A DNA stretch of 28,686 nucleotides from CAYRGC01 sp964423795. Lineage in GTDB: Bacteria > Patescibacteriota > Gracilibacteria > Peribacterales > Peribacteraceae. Shown here one piece after another: positions 24,272 to 28,686 of this stretch. The stretch covers positions 1 to 28,686 of the forward strand of contig CAYRGC010000014.1 of the NCBI GenBank assembly GCA_964423795.1, given 5' to 3'. The stretch's first letter is position 1. Every line of letters starts with the position of its first letter. Both the position numbers and the translations under genes were made by a program. A model generated the notes under the pieces. That model had not been told where the DNA came from and made no database searches. It saw only the letters and a program-made list of their open reading frames with translations.

Positions 24272-24298
24272 GATGTGAAACCTTTTTCCAACACACAC

Positions 24299-24922
24299 AT
24301 GAGCACCACCGCTCCCTTTACCGCGCAGAACCTTCTCGAGACGCTCTTTTCCGACGTGCAGGGCTACGCCCTCTCTGCCGCCGGCCGCTCGCGCATCGCG
24401 CGCGAGTCGGACCCGGCTTTCACGTACGGCGAGATCACACTGGAGTCGATCGAGTTCATGCTCCAGCAGGTGCAGGCCAAGCCCGGCGAGGTCTTCTACG
24501 ATCTGGGCGCGGGCACGGGAAAGGCGGTGATCTTCGCGTCGTTCCTCGGCTCCTTCGCCAAGGCGGTGGGCATCGAGTTCGTCGACGAGCTCTGCGCCTC
24601 CGCGCAGAAGACCCTCGACCGTTACAACGCCGAGGTGAAGCCGCAGCTCCCGATCGACAAGCAGATGCAGACGATCGAGTTCCGCAACGCCGACATGTTC
24701 GCGCAAGACATCACCGACGGCGACGTGATCTTCACGCACTGCACGTGCTTCGACGACGACATGATGAACCGCATCAGCAAGATGTGCGAAGGCCTCAAGA
24801 GCGGCGCCCGCGTGATCACGGTCACGAAGGGGCTCACCTCTCCCGAGTTCATCTCGCTCGGCACGTTCCCGTTCCGCCTCGCCTGGGGCGACGCGACGCT
24901 CTGCTTCTACCAGCGCGTCTGA
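24299..24922 (+). CDS. DOT1-like class I SAM-dependent methyltransferase
   Basis: This is a 207-residue cytoplasmic methyltransferase. The AdoMet-binding motif I is FYDLGAGTGK (66-75), with the acidic end of strand 2 at E93 (GIEF) and a motif II/III Asp at D132 (NAD). A FTYGEI segment (41-46) precedes the fold, as in DOT1 enzymes, which use a YGE motif before the AdoMet site. Motif IV is FTHCTCF (145-151) instead of the usual NPPY-type sequence. The DOT1 relationship is recognised from this motif order; the bacterial substrate is unknown and might be a protein lysine. I set the start at ATG 24299 on the promoter evidence; the GTG start eight codons earlier is rejected. Confidence 0.8.
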   Translation: MSTTAPFTAQNLLETLFSDVQGYALSAAGRSRIARESDPAFTYGEITLESIEFMLQQVQAKPGEVFYDLGAGTGKAVIFASFLGSFAKAVGIEFVDELCASAQKTLDRYNAEVKPQLPIDKQMQTIEFRNADMFAQDITDGDVIFTHCTCFDDDMMNRISKMCEGLKSGARVITVTKGLTSPEFISLGTFPFRLAWGDATLCFYQRV

Positions 24923-24943
24923 GGCGGCTGCTCATCGATACCG

Positions 24944-24967
24944 AAACGGGCCGCGAGGCCCGTTTTT
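24944..24967. terminator. Shared bidirectional terminator
   Basis: AAACGGGCC/GGCCCGTTT stem with GCGA loop, with T-run on the plus strand and A-run (T on the minus strand) on the other side. It serves the methyltransferase gene and the convergent 59-residue gene, whose stop codon begins in the T-run. Confidence 0.8.
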
Positions 24968-25146
24968 CATTCTTCGAGGAATGGTGCGATGTCCGGATCG
25001 TCTTTTCCGTTTTGCAGGATACGGTCGAGTTCCTCGCGGAGCCTGCGTCGCAGATGGTCCGCAAAGACCTCCGCGTGAGAATTTTCCCTGCTGGGGACGT
25101 AGCCGACTTTTCTATCGATGGGGCTCAGGTATTCGCCTTCAGGCAT
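24967..25146 (-). CDS. Unknown 59-residue protein
   Basis: A short minus-strand frame from ATG 25146 to TGA 24967. The protein begins MPEGEYLSPIDRKVGYVPSR, followed by an Arg/Glu/Leu-rich amphipathic helix (about 25-44, HAEVFADHLRRRLREELDRI) and an acidic tail ending in FLEE. It has no signal or membrane segment. Support: a plausible promoter upstream (25171-25198), a stop that lies in the shared terminator, and a balanced soluble composition. The frame is closed by these elements on both sides. No family is recognised. It could be a small regulatory or adapter protein (guess). Confidence 0.6.
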   Translation of the reverse strand: MPEGEYLSPIDRKVGYVPSRENSHAEVFADHLRRRLREELDRILQNGKDDPDIAPFLEE

Positions 25147-25170
25147 ACGGGTAACTAAAAATGCCGGTGC

Positions 25171-25198
25171 ATTCTACGGATTTTCGTCTCCCGGCCAA
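25171..25198 (-). promoter_or_regulatory. Promoter of the 59-residue gene
   Basis: Minus strand: TTGGCC (25198-25193), 16-bp spacer, TAGAAT (25176-25171). The leader to ATG 25146 is about 18 bases. Confidence 0.45.
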
Positions 25199-25216
25199 GG
25201 GGAGATCCGTTTTTTT
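25187..25216 (+). terminator. Possible terminator-like hairpin
   Basis: TCTCCC/GGGAGA stem (25187-25192 with 25200-25205) followed four bases later by seven Ts (25210-25216). It overlaps the -35 of the minus-strand gene. No plus-strand gene ends just before it, so it may be an accident or stop antisense transcription. Confidence 0.3.
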
Positions 25217-25249
25217 GCATGCCTTCCCTTCCCGGGCAAGGAATGGTGT

Positions 25250-25278
25250 TTGACGTCCCTCGAGGCGCTCCATAGCAT
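25250..25278 (+). promoter_or_regulatory. Promoter of the lipoprotein gene
   Basis: TTGACG (25250-25255), 17-bp spacer, TAGCAT (25273-25278). Transcription would start near 25285, which excludes the ATG at 25277 and supports ATG 25304. Confidence 0.45.
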
Positions 25279-25303
25279 GCGGAGGATTCTTTCCTTTTTC
25301 GCC

Positions 25304-25867
25304 ATGCACATCCGCTCCCTCGCACTCGCCTCCCTCTCGGTTCTCGCGCTCGCCGCGTGCCAGCCGTCGACCACGGGGGGATCGTCGTCTTCCAAAGCCG
25401 CCGCGTCCGTCGACGGCTGGCAGACGGTGAACGTGGGAAACGCGTACGCGTACCAGGTGCCCGCCGACTGGACCGGCGAGGTGTCGCTCGCTCCGGACGG
25501 GCAGCACGTTTCGCGCTACGCCGCCGGCGACGGGATGACCGTGCAGACCTACGAGACCGATGCCGAAGGCGCCGTGAACGTTGGCGAGTACCTGCGGAAG
25601 CTCGATGCCAAGCGCGCGACTTCCTACGAGGGGCAGCCGAGCACGGAAGTGCGCGAGACGAAGCGGGTCAGCGTCGGCGGAAAATCGGGAGCGGAGCGCC
25701 GCGAGTACGGCCTTGCCTCCGGGTTCGAATCGGAAGTGACCTACGTCCTCGAGGGCGGCAAAGTCTACGCCGTCACCACCTGGCATGAGGGCGAGGAGAC
25801 GCTCTCCGCGGACGATATCGCCTTCCATGGGAAGGTCGCGGCAACGCTCGCGATCAAAGGGCAATAA
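25304..25867 (+). CDS. Secreted lipoprotein of unknown function (PsbP-like fold possible)
   Basis: This is a 187-residue exported protein with a lipoprotein signal peptide: MHIRSLALASLSVLALAAC, with lipobox LAAC and lipidated Cys19. A short Ser/Thr/Gly linker follows. The mature domain (about 40-187) begins with the WQTVNVGNAYAYQVPADWTG pattern seen in small beta proteins of the PsbP/Mog1 type and ends with the YVLEGGKVYAVTTWHEG and DDIAFHGKVAATLAIKGQ pattern. Mature protein would sit on the outer face of the membrane. The long upstream extension of the frame is not translated according to the promoter position. The fold assignment is tentative. Confidence 0.75.
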   Translation: MHIRSLALASLSVLALAACQPSTTGGSSSSKAAASVDGWQTVNVGNAYAYQVPADWTGEVSLAPDGQHVSRYAAGDGMTVQTYETDAEGAVNVGEYLRKLDAKRATSYEGQPSTEVRETKRVSVGGKSGAERREYGLASGFESEVTYVLEGGKVYAVTTWHEGEETLSADDIAFHGKVAATLAIKGQ

Positions 25868-25941
25868 TCGGTCCGGTTTCGGGCACAGATCCTTGCGATT
25901 CGGTGGTCCGAAGGCCCTTTTAGGGGCACCATAGGGGCGGC

Positions 25942-27144
25942 ATGTTCCGCTTGGGCAAGTCATCGCCGGCCGTCTCGTCCTCGTTTCGCGGGGGCGATTT
26001 CGAGTATCTCGCGCCGGGCGCTCTCTACCTCGATTCCGCCTGTCAGACGCTCCGCCCGCGAGCGGTGATCGACGCGGAGACGCGCTACTACACGGAGCGA
26101 AACGCCTGCGGCGGCCGCGTGAAGTACCCGTGGGGGGTTTCCGTGGACCGCGACGTCGAGGAAACGCGGTCGGCCCTGCTCTCGTATCTGGGAAAATCGC
26201 CGAAGGAGTACGCCGTCGCCTTCACGCTCAATACCACCTACGGCGTCAATCTGGTGCTCTCGCAGCTTCCGGCGTTCGATCGCGTCGTCACGTCCGACAT
26301 CGAGCACAACTCCGTCTTCCTTCCGACGATCGCCTGGGCCCGCACGCGCGGGAAGCCGCGCGCGGTGCTTCCCCGCACGGACGACGGAAGCCTCTCCCCG
26401 TCCCCGTCCGAGCTCTCGGGCGCGGTCCTCGTGCTCAATTCCGCCTCGAACATCGACGGCCGCGCGCTCAAAAACGCCCCCGAGCTCGCCGTCGCCGTCC
26501 ACCGGGAGGGCGGCATAGTGCTTCTCGATGCCGCGCAGAGCGTCGCTCACGATCCCGAACTCCTGCGCCGCACCGATTTTGACGCCCTGTTCGGCTCCGC
26601 TCACAAGGCGTACGCGCCGAGCCTGGGCTTCGTCGTGATCCGCCGGTCGCTCCTCGAGCGGCTCGAGATCTCCCTTCTCGGCGGCGGGACCGTGAGCGGC
26701 GTGCGCGAGAGCGATTTTGATCTCCTCGCGGGGGGCGATCTCCATTCCCGGCTCGAGCCGGGCCTGCAGAATTGGGCCGGCATCATCGGCCTTCGCGCCG
26801 CGCTCGCCTGGATGGAGGCGCATCCGGAGTTGCGCGAACGCGAGCGACAGCTTGCCCGCCAGCTCTTCGACGGGCTCAAGGCGCTCCCGCGCGTCCGTCT
26901 CCTCAACGCCGAGGCCACGCCCGTGCAGAGCTTCTGCGTCGACGGGCTCGACGCCCACAAGCTGGCGCTCTTCTTGGGGGAGAAGCAGATCATGTGCCGC
27001 AGCGGATCGTTCTGCTGCCATCACTACCTGCTCGGCGTCCGGAAACTTCCCCCGCTGTTGCGCGTTTCCCTGGGCTTCCACAATACCGCCGAGGACGTGA
27101 CCGCGTTCCTCGAGGCGCTCTCCGCCATCCTTCTCGCCTTCTGA
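25942..27144 (+). CDS. Class V aminotransferase, cysteine desulfurase-like
   Basis: This is a 400-residue PLP enzyme of the SufS/NifS/CsdA group, which removes sulfur from cysteine for Fe-S clusters, tRNA or cofactors. PLP residues are visible: H122 (EHNS), D196 and Q199 (LLDAAQS), and the Schiff-base K222 in GSAHKAY. The C-terminal R353-x-G355-x-x-C358 segment (CRSGSFCCHHY) lines up with RTGHHC of SufS, so C358 is a likely persulfide cysteine, with a second Cys at 359. RVSLGFHNTAEDV (374-386) is also typical. The N-terminus LYLDSACQTLRP replaces the usual YLDNAATSQ. No suf or isc genes are adjacent. The next gene starts one base after its stop. A weak AGGGGCGG lies just before ATG 25942. Confidence 0.85.
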   Translation: MFRLGKSSPAVSSSFRGGDFEYLAPGALYLDSACQTLRPRAVIDAETRYYTERNACGGRVKYPWGVSVDRDVEETRSALLSYLGKSPKEYAVAFTLNTTYGVNLVLSQLPAFDRVVTSDIEHNSVFLPTIAWARTRGKPRAVLPRTDDGSLSPSPSELSGAVLVLNSASNIDGRALKNAPELAVAVHREGGIVLLDAAQSVAHDPELLRRTDFDALFGSAHKAYAPSLGFVVIRRSLLERLEISLLGGGTVSGVRESDFDLLAGGDLHSRLEPGLQNWAGIIGLRAALAWMEAHPELRERERQLARQLFDGLKALPRVRLLNAEATPVQSFCVDGLDAHKLALFLGEKQIMCRSGSFCCHHYLLGVRKLPPLLRVSLGFHNTAEDVTAFLEALSAILLAF

Positions 27145-27145
27145 C

Positions 27146-28237
27146 ATGTTCTGCATCGCCGCGTTCCTCGTCTTCGGCATCCTCGCTATTTTCTCGGCAA
27201 CGTACCGCCCGCTCGCCAAGCAGGCGTGGCATTGCGTGCTCCGGCGCGTTAGCTTCCGTCCCTGCGACATCGATTTTTCCGAGGAGGTGCGCGGTCGCCT
27301 CATCGGCAAGCTCGTGTTCCGTCACCCGCGCCTCGCGCGCTTCCTCGACCGGTGGCTCGATTGGATCTCCTTCGCCTTCGTCGTCCTGAGCGTCTGGAGC
27401 GCTCTCTATCTCGCCGTCGCGGGTCTCAATCTGTGGGTGTACGGCACGTGCAACCCCTCGAACGTGGAATCCTGCTCGCTCTCCGGCGAGGCGTGCGGCG
27501 TCGACCAGTCCTCGATCGGGCTGCTTGACGCGATCAAAGACGGGAAGCTCGGCACCTGGATCGCCGGGCCCTTCACGCGCCTCGCGGAAACCGTGTCGCG
27601 CATTCCCGATCGCCTGAAGGAATGGGATGCCTCCGCGTACATGGCGCCCACGGCGACGACGTACGCCCCCTTCGACGACGCGAAGCCCGCCGTTCTCGAG
27701 GTGCTCGATCCCAGCTGCCGGTTCTGCCGCAAGCTGTTTACCAACATGAAGCAGGCCGGGCTCGAGAACGCCGCGAACCTCACGTACCTGCTCTATCCGA
27801 TCCCGGACCCGAAGGCCGCGTCCGGCTACAAGTTCTGGTCGTCGCCCATCCTGGCCTCGTACGTCGAGGCGGTAAAACGCGTGCCCCTCCGGACGAATCC
27901 CTCCGGCGTTTCGCCCGACTGGCAACTGCTCGAGAAGATCTTCGGCGAGCGGACGGACGGCATCGATTGGCAAACCGTCTTCACGATGGGGCTCACGGAA
28001 AGCGATCTGCGCGCGACGATGCGCGGCTTCCTCTCCGAGATCGGGTACGCGCCGCAGGAGGTCCGGGCCGTCGAGTCGCTCGCGGGATCGGCGGAAGTCC
28101 GTGACGCCCTCGCCGTGCAGAAGGGCATCGTCGAAGAGCAGCTGCGCACCATCAAGATCCCCACCCTCCTCATCGGCGGGCGCCGGTTCGACCGCGTGGT
28201 CGATCCGGAGACGCTCAAAAGCGTCCTCGGGCGCTGA
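27146..28237 (+). CDS. Membrane-anchored DsbA/thioredoxin-fold protein
   Basis: This 363-residue protein has an N-terminal membrane helix (about 2-16), a basic cytoplasmic-type loop (20-72), a second helix (about 74-99), and then an outer domain. Cysteines C102, C110 and C117 follow the second helix. A thioredoxin-like domain begins at about 180 with DPSC191-RFC194, a CxxC redox centre, and ends with IPTLLIGG, where P339 is the cis-proline. The middle (about 220-325) is helical as in DsbA. The first ~100 residues (FxxFxxLAIFSATYRPLAK, RPC) resemble a module I recall from candidate-phylum genomes. It probably oxidises or isomerises exported disulfides. It is translationally coupled to the desulfurase-like gene, which may be meaningful. 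It stops two bases before the convergent minus-strand gene. Confidence 0.82.
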   Translation: MFCIAAFLVFGILAIFSATYRPLAKQAWHCVLRRVSFRPCDIDFSEEVRGRLIGKLVFRHPRLARFLDRWLDWISFAFVVLSVWSALYLAVAGLNLWVYGTCNPSNVESCSLSGEACGVDQSSIGLLDAIKDGKLGTWIAGPFTRLAETVSRIPDRLKEWDASAYMAPTATTYAPFDDAKPAVLEVLDPSCRFCRKLFTNMKQAGLENAANLTYLLYPIPDPKAASGYKFWSSPILASYVEAVKRVPLRTNPSGVSPDWQLLEKIFGERTDGIDWQTVFTMGLTESDLRATMRGFLSEIGYAPQEVRAVESLAGSAEVRDALAVQKGIVEEQLRTIKIPTLLIGGRRFDRVVDPETLKSVLGR

Positions 28238-28239
28238 GG

Positions 28240-28686
28240 TCAGGGCGAGCGAGGGACGGTCTGGAATTTGTCGAACGAGACGACGCTGCACGCGGGGTCG
28301 CCAGAGGGCATGTTCATGGACCAGAGCACCTTGGCCTTTCCCTGCTTCACGGCCGGCTCGTAGACGGCTTGCCTGCTGAAGCGATTGAACCAGAGCATCG
28401 TGAAACCCGATCCCGTCGTGTACCTGTCCCGCAGGACATAGTCGCCCATGGCCGGGTCGCGGGCGAGAAGGCTCGATCTGCGGCGCCGATAGTGGGAGGC
28501 CACGTCGGGAACGGGGCCTTTGACGATCACGGGCAGCTCCGTCGATGCGCGTCCCGGGAGGGCGTCGATGGCGCGGGAAAGGCACAGGCCGCGATAGTCG
28601 CCCGAGAATCCGTCGGCGATCCCCCAGAAGAAGATCGGTTTGTACACGTAGGCCCATTGCCCCCACCAGACGTACGCGACTACCGC
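28240..28686 (-). CDS. Unknown protein, 5' end outside the window
   Basis: The C-terminal 148 residues of a minus-strand protein; the frame is open to the window edge. The visible part begins with AVVAYVWWGQWAYVYKPIFFWG (a membrane-like stretch rich in Trp and Tyr) and continues with a soluble segment that contains the RYTTGSGFTMLWFNRFSR region and ends FDKFQTVPRSP. I do not recognise the family. The Met or GTG codons visible inside are not good starts because the hydrophobic stretch continues upstream of them. It is convergent with the thioredoxin-fold gene, with two bases between the stops. Confidence 0.55.
   Translation of the reverse strand, partial: AVVAYVWWGQWAYVYKPIFFWGIADGFSGDYRGLCLSRAIDALPGRASTELPVIVKGPVPDVASHYRRRRSSLLARDPAMGDYVLRDRYTTGSGFTMLWFNRFSRQAVYEPAVKQGKAKVLWSMNMPSGDPACSVVSFDKFQTVPRSP

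Noticed and set aside
24275..24298. GTG start for the methyltransferase gene
   Set aside because: The codon lies only three bases after the -10 box, before the expected transcription start; ATG 24299 fits better.
25904..25935. Hairpin with CATAGG as terminator plus -10 before the desulfurase gene
   Set aside because: The stem (GCCC/GGGC around TTTTA) is short and the -10 hexamer is poor. It resembles the pattern at other genes but is too weak to list.
25960..28666. 449- and 558-residue minus-strand frames opposite the desulfurase and thioredoxin-fold genes
   Set aside because: Shadows of genes with clear PLP and CxxC motifs; they also span the intergenic junctions without plausible starts.

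Overview
The window reads as one contiguous piece of a bacterial chromosome with a GC content around 60% by eye. Genes are densely packed on both strands, and TGA is used as an ordinary stop codon (for example at the ends of the HAD, desulfurase and thioredoxin-fold genes). There are no rRNA, tRNA, CRISPR or prophage genes that I can see. Gene content points to a member of the Candidate Phyla Radiation (Patescibacteria) or a similar reduced lineage. The hints are a 2376-residue orphan protein, a DOT1-like methyltransferase, a two-membrane-helix DsbA-like protein of a type I associate with such genomes, many short unknown genes, near-leaderless promoters and almost no Shine-Dalgarno sequences. 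That placement is inference, not proof.

Layout. The left end holds the 3' two thirds of an RNase J gene and a HAD phosphatase (plus strand). A minus-strand unit of three orphan genes follows, reading right to left: a 141-residue soluble protein, a 242-residue membrane protein and the 2376-residue giant (10187 down to 1864). Next on the minus strand come pyrC (dihydroorotase), a GIY-YIG endonuclease-like gene flanked by two copies of a 62-bp repeat, and pyrB (aspartate carbamoyltransferase). Together pyrB and pyrC cover two consecutive steps of de novo pyrimidine synthesis.

From 13441 the plus strand carries a four-helix membrane protein, a secreted Ig/fibronectin-type surface protein, a ComEC-like metallo-beta-lactamase-fold protein and a sugar-nucleotidyltransferase/hexapeptide-repeat protein. 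A likely replication origin (17652-17943, a cluster of DnaA boxes) lies directly upstream of dnaN; dnaA is not next to it. mfd (transcription-repair coupling factor) follows, then a three-gene unit of unknown proteins.

The right end holds the DOT1-like methyltransferase and a 59-residue minus-strand gene that shares a terminator with it. After these come a lipoprotein, a class V aminotransferase (cysteine desulfurase-like) tightly coupled to a membrane-anchored thioredoxin-fold protein, and the 3' part of a minus-strand unknown gene.

Two expression themes recur. Many genes have a TATACT-like -10 box only 6-12 bases before the start codon, which predicts leaderless or nearly leaderless mRNAs. 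Several genes are followed at once by long imperfect hairpins whose arms are short tandem repeats; two of these loci share the same 29-nt arm sequence.
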